DNA of 56,949 nt. Source: Candidatus Dormiibacterota bacterium. GTDB taxonomy: Bacteria; Chloroflexota; Dormibacteria; Dormibacterales; Dormibacteraceae. Within the stretch, counting starts at the first letter, position 1, and every line of letters begins with the position of its first letter. Below are positions 42,799 to 51,975 of this stretch, piece by piece. The notes under the pieces are model-generated. The model was given only the letters and a program-made list of their open reading frames with translations, was not told the DNA's origin and ran no database searches. The stretch spans positions 1-56,949 of the forward strand of contig PLJM01000021.1 of the NCBI GenBank assembly GCA_003139695.1, read 5' to 3'. Both the position numbers and the translations under genes were made by a program.

Positions 42799-43527
42799 CT
42801 AGTTGGTGAGCTTTGACCGCAGGGTCGAGATCTCCGTCGCCGACATGCCTGCTGCTTCGAGGTAACCCGCCGCTCCTCCCCACCGCATTTCGAGGTGGTC
42901 GAGGACGCCGACTATCCGCTCGGGCGGGCAACGCAGGTCTTCGCGCATCTCCGCGAGCTGCTCCGGTGGGGCCGCCGCGAGCCATTCCTGATAACGCGTC
43001 GCCATCTGAGCATCGGTCTCGGCATAGTCCGCCGCGATCGAGTCGACGTCAACTCCCGCCAGCGAAAGGCTCATCGCCGCCACCATTCCCGTCCTGTCCT
43101 TGCCGGCGAAGCAATGGAAGACGGCGGCGCCTTCGGTCCTGGCTAATGCGGTGAAGATCCCTCTGAAGGCGTCCGCACGTCGGTCGAGCATCATCAGGTA
43201 GCGGTCGAACATGTCCGGCGCCTCGGCCAGCTTGCGCATGGTCGCGTCGTCGACCAGGGGCAGGTGGGTGTACGTGGGCGCCGGCCCGTCAAAGGGCTCC
43301 TGCGCGGCAAATGGGCTAGGCGATGATGCGACCTCGGACTCGCTTCTCAGGTCGATGACGTCCGTTACTCCGTAGGCGACCATCGCCTCCTGGCCTTGGG
43401 CCGTGAGGCTGCGCAGGTTGTCGGAGCGGACGAACATGCCGCTGCGAGTGACACCACCTGCCAGGGGAAGGCCGCCGAGATCCCGCGTGTTACGGCAGTC
43501 CGGCCAGTCCAGCCGGCGCGACGGCAC
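42799..43527 (-). CDS. Protein-tyrosine phosphatase (dual-specificity type)
   Basis: This 242-residue phosphatase of the bacterial tyrosine/serine (MptpB/Y_phosphatase3-like) group has the P-loop HCFAGKDRTGM, with nucleophile Cys139 and Arg145 giving the CX5R signature, and the N-terminal RNTRDLGGLP motif typical of the group. GTG at 43527 lies 2 nt beyond the rpsI stop, making it the last cistron of rplM-rpsI, an unusual place for a phosphatase. Substrate unknown. Confidence 0.9.
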   Translation of the reverse strand: MPSRRLDWPDCRNTRDLGGLPLAGGVTRSGMFVRSDNLRSLTAQGQEAMVAYGVTDVIDLRSESEVASSPSPFAAQEPFDGPAPTYTHLPLVDDATMRKLAEAPDMFDRYLMMLDRRADAFRGIFTALARTEGAAVFHCFAGKDRTGMVAAMSLSLAGVDVDSIAADYAETDAQMATRYQEWLAAAPPEQLAEMREDLRCPPERIVGVLDHLEMRWGGAAGYLEAAGMSATEISTLRSKLTN

Positions 43528-43529
43528 GA

Positions 43530-43922
43530 CTAGCGCTTCGTGTACTGCGGAGCCTTGCGGGCCCTCTTCAAGCCGTACTTCTTGCGCTCCTTCATCCTGG
43601 GGTCACGGGTCAACAGGCCTGCCTTCTTCAGGGCCGGCCGAAAGTCTGGGTCGTACTTGATGAGTGCGCGGGCGATGCCATGCGAGATGGCACCGGCCTG
43701 GCCGCTGGTACCGCCGCCGACCACCTTGACGCTGATGTCGAACTTGCGCTGGGTGCTGGTGACGCGCAGAGGTGCGAGGGCTGCCATCTCCAGGACCCGG
43801 CGGCCAAGGTATGCGAGCGTTTCCTTGTCATTGATGAGGACGCGGCCCTCGCCGGGTTGGATGCGCACGCGCGCAACCGCGTTCTTGCGACGGCCGGTTC
43901 CCCTGAGAAAGGCGTCAGCCAA
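43530..43922 (-). CDS. rpsI: 30S ribosomal protein S9
   Basis: Complete 130-residue S9 with the typical [14 protein letters not shown] start and the basic C-terminal tail RKAPQYTKR that reaches the P-site tRNA. The start overlaps the rplM end by 8 nt. Confidence 0.98.
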   Translation of the reverse strand: MADAFLRGTGRRKNAVARVRIQPGEGRVLINDKETLAYLGRRVLEMAALAPLRVTSTQRKFDISVKVVGGGTSGQAGAISHGIARALIKYDPDFRPALKKAGLLTRDPRMKERKKYGLKRARKAPQYTKR

Positions 43923-44379
43923 GTTTGATGTCTCCCTTTGAGTCGAAGGTGATCACCTTCGGCTGCTGGGCCTGGTGCCCATGCTCGGCCCCGGCGTAGA
44001 TGCGTAGTCGGGTGAGCATGTCCGCCCCGAGCGTGTTGTGCTGCAACATTCCCTTCACGGCGTTCATCAGAGGGAAGGTCGGGTCCAGGTCCTTGGCCAC
44101 CTGGAGGCTGCGCGTGCGTAGGCCGCCCGGGTACCCGGTGTAGCGGGTGTAGTGCTTGCCGGTGAGCTTGGCGCCGCTGACCTTGGCCTTGGCCGCGTTG
44201 ATCACGATCACGTGATCGCCGGTGTTGAGGTGTGGCGTGAAGATGGGCTTGTGCTTGCCCCGAAGGATCTTGGCCACGGAGCTGGCTAGGCGGCCAAGTA
44301 CCTGATCGGTGGCGTCGACCACAAACCAGTCGGACTTCAATTCCGCCGTCTTTGCCGTCCAGGTCTTCTGTTTACTCAT
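43915..44379 (-). CDS. rplM: 50S ribosomal protein L13
   Basis: Complete 154-residue L13: [16 protein letters not shown], the [23 protein letters not shown] core and the KVYAGAEHxHxAQQP-like end. It forms the usual rplM-rpsI pair, 40 nt after truA. Confidence 0.98.
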   Translation of the reverse strand: MSKQKTWTAKTAELKSDWFVVDATDQVLGRLASSVAKILRGKHKPIFTPHLNTGDHVIVINAAKAKVSGAKLTGKHYTRYTGYPGGLRTRSLQVAKDLDPTFPLMNAVKGMLQHNTLGADMLTRLRIYAGAEHGHQAQQPKVITFDSKGDIKLG

Positions 44380-44419
44380 CTTTCCTTGAAATTGTTCCCT
44401 GCGCGCACCCGGCGCTCCT

Positions 44420-45151
44420 TCAGTAAATCACTTCCACCAATGTCAGGCCCCCGGCCGGCGCCGTTCGCGGCGCCAGGTGCCGGTCCGTTGCCGCCAGCAC
44501 CTCGCCGACCCATTCGGGCGGCTTGCGGCCCTTGCCCACCTCGGCCAGAGCCCCTGCGATGCTTCGCGCAAGGCCGCGGAGGAACCCCTCCGCCACCAGC
44601 TCCAGCTCGACGAAGTCTCCTCGTCGCGCCACCTTGGCCGAGCGCATCTCACGCACCCTTCCGTCAGGCGGCTCGGAGGCCGAGCAGTAGCTGGTCCAGT
44701 CGTGCTTGCCCACCAGAGCCCTCGCAGCTACAGACATCGCATCGACGTCCAGCGGTCCGCCCACATGCCAGCACCGTCCCCGCTCCAGCGCGGGCCTGGG
44801 CCTTCGGTCCAGGTAGCGGTATCGGTAGCGCCGCCAGCGAGCGGAGTAGCGAGCGTGGAAACCATCAGGCGCGACCTCCGCGGTGAGCACCGCCACATCT
44901 CCCGGGAGCCTGGCGTTCAGGGCTGCCACCAGCCGGATCGGCGTGATCCGCCCATCCATCTCGAAGCTGACCACCTGGCCTTCCGCATGCGCTCCGGCAT
45001 CGGTGCGCCCCGCCGCGTAAACCTTGTGATCGGCGCCCGTGAGCTCGCGCAGCGCCCGCTTCAGCTCGGCCTCGACGGTGCGGCCGTGCGCCTGCTGCTG
45101 CCAGCCGGCGAATCCGGTTCCGTCGTACTCCAGCACGACTTTGATATTCAC
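44420..45151 (-). CDS. truA: tRNA pseudouridine(38-40) synthase TruA
   Basis: This 243-residue enzyme isomerises U38-40 in tRNA anticodon arms. The catalytic aspartate is in AAGRTDAGAHA (Asp52), with the N-terminal LEYDGTGFAGWQ and a C-terminal FLRGLARSIAGAL segment intact. It lies between rplQ and rplM, a widespread arrangement, but is separated from rplQ by a hairpin repeat. Confidence 0.96.
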   Translation of the reverse strand: MNIKVVLEYDGTGFAGWQQQAHGRTVEAELKRALRELTGADHKVYAAGRTDAGAHAEGQVVSFEMDGRITPIRLVAALNARLPGDVAVLTAEVAPDGFHARYSARWRRYRYRYLDRRPRPALERGRCWHVGGPLDVDAMSVAARALVGKHDWTSYCSASEPPDGRVREMRSAKVARRGDFVELELVAEGFLRGLARSIAGALAEVGKGRKPPEWVGEVLAATDRHLAPRTAPAGGLTLVEVIY

Positions 45152-45201
45152 TTTTTAACTTCTGAAATCTGCAGTTTGCGGAAGCTTGACCGCCCCCATC
45201 C

Positions 45202-45240
45202 CCCGGCTGCGCCGGGTACTTCCCCAGCGAGTGGGGAAGT
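45202..45240. repeat. Dispersed hairpin repeat, type B
   Basis: CCCGGC-TGC-GCCGGG (45202-45216), then ACTTCCCCA-GCGAG-TGGGGAAGT (45218-45240). It sits 5 nt beyond the rplQ stop within the ribosomal cluster. Confidence 0.75.
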
Positions 45241-45245
45241 TCGAC

Positions 45246-45599
45246 TTAATCAACCAGTTCGATTACCACCATGGGAGCTGAGTCCCCGAGTCGCGGACCC
45301 TTTCTGATGATTCGCGTATAGCCGCCCGGCCTCTCTGCCAGCCGCGGCACCAGGTTGGAGAAAAGGCGCTCGACGACCTCGGGCTTGGAGACCTCTTCGC
45401 TCACCTTTCGGCGTGCAGTGAGGTCCTGGCCCTTGGCTGTGGTGATCAGGCGCTCCACCCAGCGGCGGAGCTCCTTGGCCTTGGCCTCAGTCGTCGTGAT
45501 CCGCCCGCTTTCGAGCAGGGACGTGCACAGGTTGCGCATCAGCGCCTTGCGCGCGTCGGTGTCTCGGTTGAAGCGGCGGCCGCTCTTTTGATGTCGCAT
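45246..45599 (-). CDS. rplQ: 50S ribosomal protein L17
   Basis: Complete 117-residue L17 (MRHQKSGRRFNRD..., AKELRRWVERLIT, GGYTRIIRKGPRLGD). It begins 2 nt after the rpoA stop, as in most bacteria. Confidence 0.98.
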   Translation of the reverse strand: MRHQKSGRRFNRDTDARKALMRNLCTSLLESGRITTTEAKAKELRRWVERLITTAKGQDLTARRKVSEEVSKPEVVERLFSNLVPRLAERPGGYTRIIRKGPRLGDSAPMVVIELVD

Positions 45600-45601
45600 G
45601 G

Positions 45602-46570
45602 CTAGCCGCGGAGGACTGTGCCCATCTCCTCAGGCTTGATGAAGCCCTTCTCGACGAGCTTCTCCTTGATCTCATCCAGCGACTTGCGTCCGAAGTTGCG
45701 GAGCGACAGCAGCTCTTCCTCTCTCTTCTGGAGGAGCTGGCCGACGGTCTGGATCTCGTTTGCCTTGAGGCAGTTGAAGGCCCGGACCGAGAGGTCGAGC
45801 TCTTCGATCGGGGTGTCCATCAGGCGATTCTGGCCGCCGGCGGCGCCCCTGTCCTTGGCCTCTTTCTCCGCGATCGAAGCTCCGAAGCGAACGAACAGCG
45901 CCAGGTGCTGGGTGAACAGCGAGGCGGCGTGGCTGACAGCCTCCTCCGGAGACATCGTGCCGTCGGTCCAGACCTCGATCAGCAGCCGGTCATAGTCGGT
46001 CGACTGGCCCACACGGGTCTTCTCAACTGTGAAGTTGGCCTTCTCGACAGGCGAGAAGATCGCATCGATGGGGATGACCCCGATCGGCTGACCCTCGCGC
46101 TTGTTGCGGTCGGCCGGGACGTAGCCCTTGCCACGCTCGACGTTCAGCTCCATGCGGAGGTGGCCCTTCGAGGCCAGGGTGCAGATGTAGAGATCGGGGT
46201 TGACGATGTCCACGTCGGAGTTCGCCTGGATGTTCGATGCGTGCACCTCGGCCGGACCCTTGACGTCGAGGAGCAAGGTCACGGGGTCCTCGGTGTGGCT
46301 CTTGAGGCAGAGCTTCTTGAGGTTGAGGATGACCTCGGTCACGTCCTCTTTCACGTGCGGGATGGCCGTGAACTCGTGCGCCACGCCATCGATCTGGATC
46401 GAGGTAACCGCCGCACCCCACAGCGACGAAAGCAGCACGCGGCGAAGCGTGTTGCCCAGCGTCGTCCCGAAGCCGGGGTCCAGCGGTTCGATGTCGAACT
46501 TCCCGTAGTTCGCGCTCGTCTCGAGCTTGCGAACCTGCGGGGTAACTGTCATCTGAGTGTCAATAGCCAA
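45602..46570 (-). CDS. rpoA: RNA polymerase alpha subunit
   Basis: This 322-residue alpha subunit has an N-terminal assembly domain (FDIEPLDPGFGTTLGNTLRRVLLSS) and a C-terminal DNA/activator-binding domain (LDLSVRAFNCLKANEIQTVGQL, then LRNFGRKSLDEI). TTG at 46570 is supported by AAGGGAG about 8 nt upstream; an ATG at 46552 is the alternative. Confidence 0.98.
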   Translation of the reverse strand: MAIDTQMTVTPQVRKLETSANYGKFDIEPLDPGFGTTLGNTLRRVLLSSLWGAAVTSIQIDGVAHEFTAIPHVKEDVTEVILNLKKLCLKSHTEDPVTLLLDVKGPAEVHASNIQANSDVDIVNPDLYICTLASKGHLRMELNVERGKGYVPADRNKREGQPIGVIPIDAIFSPVEKANFTVEKTRVGQSTDYDRLLIEVWTDGTMSPEEAVSHAASLFTQHLALFVRFGASIAEKEAKDRGAAGGQNRLMDTPIEELDLSVRAFNCLKANEIQTVGQLLQKREEELLSLRNFGRKSLDEIKEKLVEKGFIKPEEMGTVLRG

Positions 46571-46583
46571 TTAGGAACTCCCT

Positions 46584-47204
46584 TTACCGTGAATAGAACT
46601 CAACGATCAACTGCTCTTCGACGCCCGACTCCATCTCGTGGCGCTCCGGGTGGGCGAGAATCTTTCCGGACTTGTCCTCCGAGCTGAAGGAGAGCCATCC
46701 CGGCACCGGACGCACCTTGGAGGCTTCCATTGCCACGTCGGTGACGGTGTTCGCCGGTTTGACTTTGAGCACGTCGCCCGGCTTGAGCTGGTACGACGGC
46801 ACGTTCACCGTCTTGCCGTTCACCTCGAAGTGGCGGTGCGATACCAGCTGCCTTGCCTGCTTGCGCGACGCGCCCAGGCCGAGCCTGTACACGACGTTGT
46901 CAAGGCGAAGCTCGAGGTGGCGGAGCAGGTTGATGCCGGTGACGCCAGGCTCGCGCTCCGCAAGCTCGAAGTAGTTGCGGAACTGCTTCTCGAGCAGGCC
47001 GTACGTACGCCGCGCCTTCTGCTTTGCGCGGAGCTGCAGGCCGTAGTCCGACGTCTTGCGCTTGCGTGCCTGGCCGTGCATGCCAGGCGCAAAAGCGCGG
47101 CGCTCGATTGCGCACTTCGGGGTGTAGCAACGCTCGCCTTTGAGGTAGAGCTTGGCGCCCTCGCGACGGCAGAAACGGCAGACGGGGCCGCTGTAATTCG
47201 CCAT
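46584..47204 (-). CDS. rpsD: 30S ribosomal protein S4
   Basis: Complete 206-residue S4 of the zinc-binding type, with cysteines in CRFCRREG and CYTPKC, and an S4 RNA-binding domain ([31 protein letters not shown]). The ATG at 47204 overlaps by one base the stop of an open frame spanning the gap to rpsK; no Shine-Dalgarno sequence is visible. Confidence 0.98.
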   Translation of the reverse strand: MANYSGPVCRFCRREGAKLYLKGERCYTPKCAIERRAFAPGMHGQARKRKTSDYGLQLRAKQKARRTYGLLEKQFRNYFELAEREPGVTGINLLRHLELRLDNVVYRLGLGASRKQARQLVSHRHFEVNGKTVNVPSYQLKPGDVLKVKPANTVTDVAMEASKVRPVPGWLSFSSEDKSGKILAHPERHEMESGVEEQLIVEFYSR

Positions 47205-47404
47205 TAGTGGCTCACAGCGGCCGAATGGGCCGTAGCTCGGGGCAGGCGACCGCTAGGTCGCCGGTCCGGGCGCCGAGACGAAGGAAGGGGTGGAACTAGG
47301 AGGAGCGCATTGATAAATGCGTGACGACGACGGGCCGGGCCCCCTGACGCGTGTATCGGCGTCCTGAGCCCCGAGATGCGGTCCAGGCGGACGTTGTGGG
47401 CCAC
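47204..47404 (-). other. Gap-spanning open frame and structured spacer between rpsK and rpsD
   Basis: A 66-codon frame starts at a GTG overlapping the rpsK stop (TAGTG) and ends at a TAA overlapping the rpsD start (TAATG), so it fills the spacer exactly. The RNA is strongly structured: TAGTGGC at one end pairs with GCCACTA at the other, and internal hairpins CGCATT/AATGCG and GGCGACC/GGTCGCC are present. The encoded peptide is Arg/Pro-rich and resembles no family. It may be a translational-coupling ORF, an S4-responsive leader, or both. Confidence 0.45.
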
Positions 47405-47799
47405 TAAACACGCCTCCGCTTCGGCGGCCGGCAGCCGTTGTGCGGGATCGGCGTCACGTCGGTGATGGCGCTGACCTCGAGGCCGGTGGCCTGCAACGAG
47501 CGGATGGCCGCCTCGCGGCCGGCGCCTGGTCCACGCACGAAGACCTCGATCGAGCGCATGCCGTGCTCGAGCGCCTTCTTGGCGGTCGCCTCAGCAGTCA
47601 TCTGGGCGGCGTACGGCGTCGACTTGCGGCTGCCCTTGAAGCCCTGGGCTCCAGCCGAGCCCCACGAGATCACGTTCCCGTCCACATCGGTGATCGAGAT
47701 GATCGTGTTGTTGAACGTGCTTTGAACGTGAGCCTGGCCAGCGACCACGTTCTTCCGCTCGCGGCGGCGTGTGCGAACAACTTTCTTTGTCTTTGCCAT
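47404..47799 (-). CDS. rpsK: 30S ribosomal protein S11
   Basis: Complete 131-residue S11 ([58 protein letters not shown]). The start overlaps the rpsM stop by one base. Confidence 0.99.
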   Translation of the reverse strand: MAKTKKVVRTRRRERKNVVAGQAHVQSTFNNTIISITDVDGNVISWGSAGAQGFKGSRKSTPYAAQMTAEATAKKALEHGMRSIEVFVRGPGAGREAAIRSLQATGLEVSAITDVTPIPHNGCRPPKRRRV

Positions 47800-48197
47800 T
47801 ATTTCCCGGCTTTCACCTTCTTCTTGCCTGCAACAGCGCGCTTGGGACCGCGGCGACCGCGGGCGTTAGTGCGCGTGCGCTGGCCGCGAACCGGCAGGCC
47901 CCTGCGATGGCGGCCGCCACGATAGGAGCCGATCTCTGTCATCCGCTTGATGTTCATCGCCACCTCGCGCCGGAGGTCACCTTCGATGAGGACCTCCTTT
48001 GCGGAGGCCATGCGGTCGATGATCTGGCGAAGCCGTCCGACCTCCTCTTCGCTGAGGTCCTTCGATCGCGTGTCGGGGTTGATGTTGGCCATTTTCACGA
48101 GCTTTTCGGCCGTGGTGCGCCCGATCCCGTGGATGTACATGAGGGCGATCACCACCCGCTTCTGCGGGGGGATGTCGATGCCGGCGATACGCGCCAT
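47799..48197 (-). CDS. rpsM: 30S ribosomal protein S13
   Basis: Complete 132-residue S13 ([52 protein letters not shown]). An AAAGGAG Shine-Dalgarno sequence lies about 10 nt upstream of the ATG. Confidence 0.99.
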   Translation of the reverse strand: MARIAGIDIPPQKRVVIALMYIHGIGRTTAEKLVKMANINPDTRSKDLSEEEVGRLRQIIDRMASAKEVLIEGDLRREVAMNIKRMTEIGSYRGGRHRRGLPVRGQRTRTNARGRRGPKRAVAGKKKVKAGK

Positions 48198-48213
48198 TTA
48201 GCTCAGCTCTCCT

Positions 48214-48330
48214 TTAACCCTGTCGCTGCTTGTGTTTCGGCGTCTTGGAGCAGATCACGCGGACCACCCCATTGCGCCGAATCACCTTGCAGCTCGAGCA
48301 CATCTTCTTGACTGACGGACGTACCTTCAT
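48214..48330 (-). CDS. rpmJ: 50S ribosomal protein L36
   Basis: A 38-residue L36: [19 protein letters not shown], then [19 protein letters not shown]. It is the zinc-binding type with Cys11, Cys14, Cys27 and His32. The ATG overlaps the infA stop (ATGA). Confidence 0.98.
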   Translation of the reverse strand: MKVRPSVKKMCSSCKVIRRNGVVRVICSKTPKHKQRQG

Positions 48331-48542
48331 CTCCAAATCTCTCGAATTCGCCCGCGCGATCGATCGCTGCTGGCAAGCTCTACCCCCACCTTGTCCCCAG
48401 CCAGTAGCCGGGTAAAGTGGGTGCCTGCACGATCGGCGACGTGAGCCAGGACCTTGGCCCCGTTCTCGAGCTCAACCCGGTAGACACCGTTGGGAAGAGG
48501 CTCGACCACGACCCCCTTCACGAGCGGGGGGCGCTGGGGCAC
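48327..48542 (-). CDS. infA: Translation initiation factor IF-1
   Basis: A 71-residue OB-fold IF-1 ([27 protein letters not shown], then [17 protein letters not shown]). It is somewhat divergent: the usual MAKKD-type start is replaced by a Pro/Gln/Arg segment. GTG at 48542 has no Shine-Dalgarno sequence and lies 8 nt from a TACAAT -10 candidate (48556-48551), suggesting an internal, leaderless promoter. Confidence 0.93.
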   Translation of the reverse strand: MPQRPPLVKGVVVEPLPNGVYRVELENGAKVLAHVADRAGTHFTRLLAGDKVGVELASSDRSRGRIREIWR

Positions 48543-48587
48543 GAACGATGATTGTACGTCAAGTTCGTATTCGCGGTCAGGCTGGGC

Positions 48588-49364
48588 TTACGAGCCGCGC
48601 CCGGAGCGGGACAAGGTCGGCTGGGCTGTGAGAATCAAAGGGCCTTTATCGGTGATCGCCACTGTGTGCTCGAAGTAAGCCGAAAGGCCCCCGTCGACTG
48701 TACAGATGGTCCAGCCGTCCGGCTTCATGTAGACCTCGTGAGAGCCCGCGTTGACCATGGGCTCGATCGCCAGGGTCATCCCCGCCTTGAGGCGTGGGGG
48801 AGTGCCCGGGGTGCCGAAATTGGGCACCTGGGGGTCCTCGTGCATCTGGCGCCCGATCCCGTGGCCGACGAACTGGCGGATCACGGAGAAACCGCTCGCC
48901 TCCACGTGCTTCTGGATTGCGGACGAGATGTCCCCGAGCCAGCCGCCCGGCTTGGCCTTGTCGATGCCGACGTAAAGGGCCTCCTCGGTGACCCTGAGGA
49001 GCTTCTCGGCCTCGCGGCTGATCTTGCCCACGCCGACCGTGATGCCGACGTCCGCCCAGAAGCCTTCGAGCACCAGACCGAGGTCCAGGCTCACAAGGTC
49101 TCCGGCGGCCACCTTGCGGTTGCCAGGGATGCCGTGGACCGCTTCGTCGTTGATCGAAACGCAGATCGACCGAGGAAAGCCGTGGTAGCCGAGGAAGCCA
49201 GGGGTCGCACCGCCATCTCGGATCAGGCGCTCGGCGATCCGGTCCAGCTCGATCGTCTTGATGCCTGGAACGCAGGCCTCACGGAGAGGAGGCAGCACCG
49301 AAGCGAGCAGGTTGCCTGCTCGACCCATGAGGTCGATCTCGTGCGCGGTCTTGAGGTTGATCAT
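48588..49364 (-). CDS. map: Methionine aminopeptidase, type I
   Basis: This 258-residue dinuclear metalloprotease removes initiator methionine. Ligands are visible in SLDLGLVLEGFWADVGIT (two Asp), FVGHGIGRQMHE (His) and MTLAIEPMV (Glu), with the final Glu/His region near the C-terminus. The start overlaps adk by 4 nt, the usual secY-adk-map order. Confidence 0.98.
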   Translation of the reverse strand: MINLKTAHEIDLMGRAGNLLASVLPPLREACVPGIKTIELDRIAERLIRDGGATPGFLGYHGFPRSICVSINDEAVHGIPGNRKVAAGDLVSLDLGLVLEGFWADVGITVGVGKISREAEKLLRVTEEALYVGIDKAKPGGWLGDISSAIQKHVEASGFSVIRQFVGHGIGRQMHEDPQVPNFGTPGTPPRLKAGMTLAIEPMVNAGSHEVYMKPDGWTICTVDGGLSAYFEHTVAITDKGPLILTAQPTLSRSGRGS

Positions 49365-50008
49365 TTTCGTGATACCTGGCCATTCTGGCCAATCGCGGTC
49401 ATGACCTGGCTGCTTATCTCATCAATGCTGCCCCTACCGTCGATCTCCGAAACCAGGTCCTCGGACCGGTAGTGATCCAGGACGGGGATCGTCTTGTGCA
49501 GGTAGATCTCGATCCGCGGCTGCACGGCTTCCTGCTTGTCGTCCTCGCGCTGAACCAACCGCGTGCCATCCGCCTGGCAGCTTTTGGTGCCGGGGGGGTA
49601 GGTTCGCTGGCACTCGGGGCAAACCAGCCTGCCGGAAAGACGGCGCAGCAGCTCAGCAAGGTCGACCTTCAGGTAGAGCACCCTGTCGAAACTCCTTCCC
49701 AGCTCGTGCATCAAAACGTCGAGGGCCTCGGCCTGGGGAATGGTCCGCGGGAAGCCGTCGAGGATAAAGCCCCTGGCGCAATCCGGCTCACGGAGGCGGC
49801 CGCGGATCATGTTGATCATGATGCCGTCCGGCACATAGCCTCCCGCGGCCAGCAGAGGCTGCGCCTGGAGCCCGAGCTCCGAGCCGTGCGCGATCTCGGC
49901 CCTGAGCATGTCGCCGGTGGCTATGTGCGGGATGCCGAACTTGGATCGCAGCATGTTCGCCTGGGTTCCCTTGCCGCTGCCGGGGGCTCCGTACAACAAC
50001 AAATTCAT
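49361..50008 (-). CDS. adk: Adenylate kinase
   Basis: This 215-residue enzyme interconverts ATP, ADP and AMP. The P-loop is GAPGSGKGTQ (7-16), DGFPRT is the AMP-binding motif, and the LID domain has a zinc site with CPEC and CQAD, the Cys3-Asp type. Complete, downstream of secY. Confidence 0.98.
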   Translation of the reverse strand: MNLLLYGAPGSGKGTQANMLRSKFGIPHIATGDMLRAEIAHGSELGLQAQPLLAAGGYVPDGIMINMIRGRLREPDCARGFILDGFPRTIPQAEALDVLMHELGRSFDRVLYLKVDLAELLRRLSGRLVCPECQRTYPPGTKSCQADGTRLVQREDDKQEAVQPRIEIYLHKTIPVLDHYRSEDLVSEIDGRGSIDEISSQVMTAIGQNGQVSRK

Positions 50009-50021
50009 GAGGACGCCTTGA

Positions 50022-51353
50022 TCATGTTATGAAGCCGCGGTACTGGCGCATCACCAGCTGCGTTTGCAGCTGTTTCATGGTGTCCAACGCAACACCGACC
50101 ACGATCAGGATGGCCGTACCTCCGAGGTACATCTGCTGATGCGGGATACCGGAGATGGTCGAGGTCGCAATGGGCAGGATGACGGTGATAAACCCCAGGA
50201 AGCACGCACCGGCAAATGTCACGCGGTTCATCACCGAGGCCAGATAGTCCGCGGTGGGACGTCCCGGGCGGATTCCCGGGATGAAGCTTGAATAGCGTTT
50301 AAGGTTGTCGGCCACGTCGTTTACCTCGAACGTGATCGCCGTGTAGAAGTAGGTGAACCCAAACGTCAGCGCGAAATACAGGGCGTTGTACGTGATGGCC
50401 ATGGGAACGTTGGCGGTGTCTGGCGCGAAGTTGCCTCGGATCCATGCCGCCGCCTGGTAATACCACGTATTGGTCGGGGCACCGGTGAAGTAGTTGGCGA
50501 CGATCGTGGGTAGGAACATCACCGAGATCGCGAAGATGATCGGGATGACGCCGGCGTGGTTGACACGCAGTGGCAGGAAGCTCGCCCTGCTCTGCACCTG
50601 CTTCAAGCCGACTGTGCGCTGTGCGGATTGGATGGGTATCTTCCTCACCGCCTGCTGCACCTCGATGATCACCGCGGTCATGACGAGTGCGATCAGGCCG
50701 AAGATGATGAACGGGACGTAGTCGGCGAGACCGCCGCCCGTTCCGCGAGCGCTGAACACGGCAACGACGCCCTGCGGGCCGCGCCCGATGATGCCGGCGA
50801 AGATGATCAGCGACACGCCGTTGCCGATGCCGTACTCGGTGATGAGCTCACCGAACCACATCAGCATCACCGTGCCCGCGGTCAGGACCAGCACGATCTG
50901 CAGGCGCTGGAACCAGTCGAGCGCGCCAAGGATTGGAGGGCTTGTGTTCTGGAACAGGACCGTGAAGCCGTATGCCTGCCCCGCTCCGAGCGCGACCGTC
51001 AGGTAGCGGCTCCAGCGCGTGATGCGGCGCCGCCCCGCCTCGCCCTCTTTGGAGATCTCCTTGATCCGTTCGGAGATCACCGTCATCAGCTGCATGATGA
51101 TCGTGGCGTTGATGTAGGGGTTCATGCCCATGGCAACCACGCTGAATCGCGAAAGGCCGCCGCCCGAAAACAGATCAAGCAGACCGAGCAGGGCCTGGCC
51201 GGAGAACAGCTGGGTCAGCGCGGTCTGGCTCGCGCCAGGCACGGCGATGTTGGCGAAGAGCCTGAATGCGACGAGGATCCCGCCGGTGAACAAGAGCTTG
51301 TTGCGAAGCTCCGGCAGGCGGATCGCGTTGACCAGAGCCTCTAGGAGATTCAT
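50022..51353 (-). CDS. secY: Protein translocase subunit SecY
   Basis: This 443-residue channel subunit of the Sec translocon has ten predicted membrane helices. Family segments are FSGGGLSRFSVVAMGMNPYINATIIMQL and the conserved cytoplasmic loop GIRPGRPTADYL. It lies in the standard position after rplO. Confidence 0.98.
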   Translation of the reverse strand: MNLLEALVNAIRLPELRNKLLFTGGILVAFRLFANIAVPGASQTALTQLFSGQALLGLLDLFSGGGLSRFSVVAMGMNPYINATIIMQLMTVISERIKEISKEGEAGRRRITRWSRYLTVALGAGQAYGFTVLFQNTSPPILGALDWFQRLQIVLVLTAGTVMLMWFGELITEYGIGNGVSLIIFAGIIGRGPQGVVAVFSARGTGGGLADYVPFIIFGLIALVMTAVIIEVQQAVRKIPIQSAQRTVGLKQVQSRASFLPLRVNHAGVIPIIFAISVMFLPTIVANYFTGAPTNTWYYQAAAWIRGNFAPDTANVPMAITYNALYFALTFGFTYFYTAITFEVNDVADNLKRYSSFIPGIRPGRPTADYLASVMNRVTFAGACFLGFITVILPIATSTISGIPHQQMYLGGTAILIVVGVALDTMKQLQTQLVMRQYRGFIT

Positions 51354-51366
51354 CTAGACGTGCCCA

Positions 51367-51975
51367 CTACTCGTCTGGGGGAGCGGCCTCCCCGGGCTCG
51401 TCCTTGACGGCTGCAGGCTTCCCGGCCGCGCGCTTCGCGGTTTCGGGCTTCTCGGCTACGGGCTCCTCTTCCTCCGGCGCCGGCACGCGCTTGGCGGTTT
51501 TGGCAGCGGTGCGGCGTGGGCCGATCTTCCGCGGCTCTCCCAGGACTTTGACGCTGCCGCCTCGCGCTTCGATCGCCTCGCGCGCGCTGAGGCTGAACGA
51601 GTGGGCTTCGACGGTCAGCTTGCGCTTGAGGTCGCCGGTTCCCAGGATCTTGATCTCCTCACCGGGACGCGCCAGGCCCGCCTCGGTGAGCAGCGCGCCA
51701 TCGACTGTCGTCCCGTCGGCGAAACGGCTCAGCTTGGACAGATTGACCACGGCGTATGTCTTGTGGAACGGGTTCTTGAAGCCGGGCAGCTTCGGCAGGC
51801 GCTGCGAGAGCGGCATCTGCCCACCCTCGAAGCCAAGGCGAAAGCCTTCGCTGCGCGCGTTCTGGCCTTTCTGACCGCGCCCGGACGTCTTGCCTCTGCC
51901 GGATCCGGTGCCGCGGCCAATGCGCCGCGACTTGCGGTGCGCTCCGGCAGCCGGCCTGAGGTCGTGCAGCTCCAT
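51367..51975 (-). CDS. rplO: 50S ribosomal protein L15 with extended C-terminus
   Basis: Residues 1 to about 148 are a normal L15 ([48 protein letters not shown]). A further 50 or so residues rich in Lys, Ala, Glu and Pro are unusual and probably disordered. The start overlaps the rpmD stop by one base. Confidence 0.96.
   Translation of the reverse strand: MELHDLRPAAGAHRKSRRIGRGTGSGRGKTSGRGQKGQNARSEGFRLGFEGGQMPLSQRLPKLPGFKNPFHKTYAVVNLSKLSRFADGTTVDGALLTEAGLARPGEEIKILGTGDLKRKLTVEAHSFSLSAREAIEARGGSVKVLGEPRKIGPRRTAAKTAKRVPAPEEEEPVAEKPETAKRAAGKPAAVKDEPGEAAPPDE

Noticed and set aside
42736..42816. RiPP precursor peptide
   Set aside because: There is no modifying enzyme nearby, the AGGAG site is only 2 nt from the ATG, and the sequence is explained by two perfect hairpins.
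20848..45240. CRISPR-like array from repeated CCTCCCCG hairpins
   Set aside because: The copies are scattered kilobases apart in different gaps, with no regular spacers and no cas genes.
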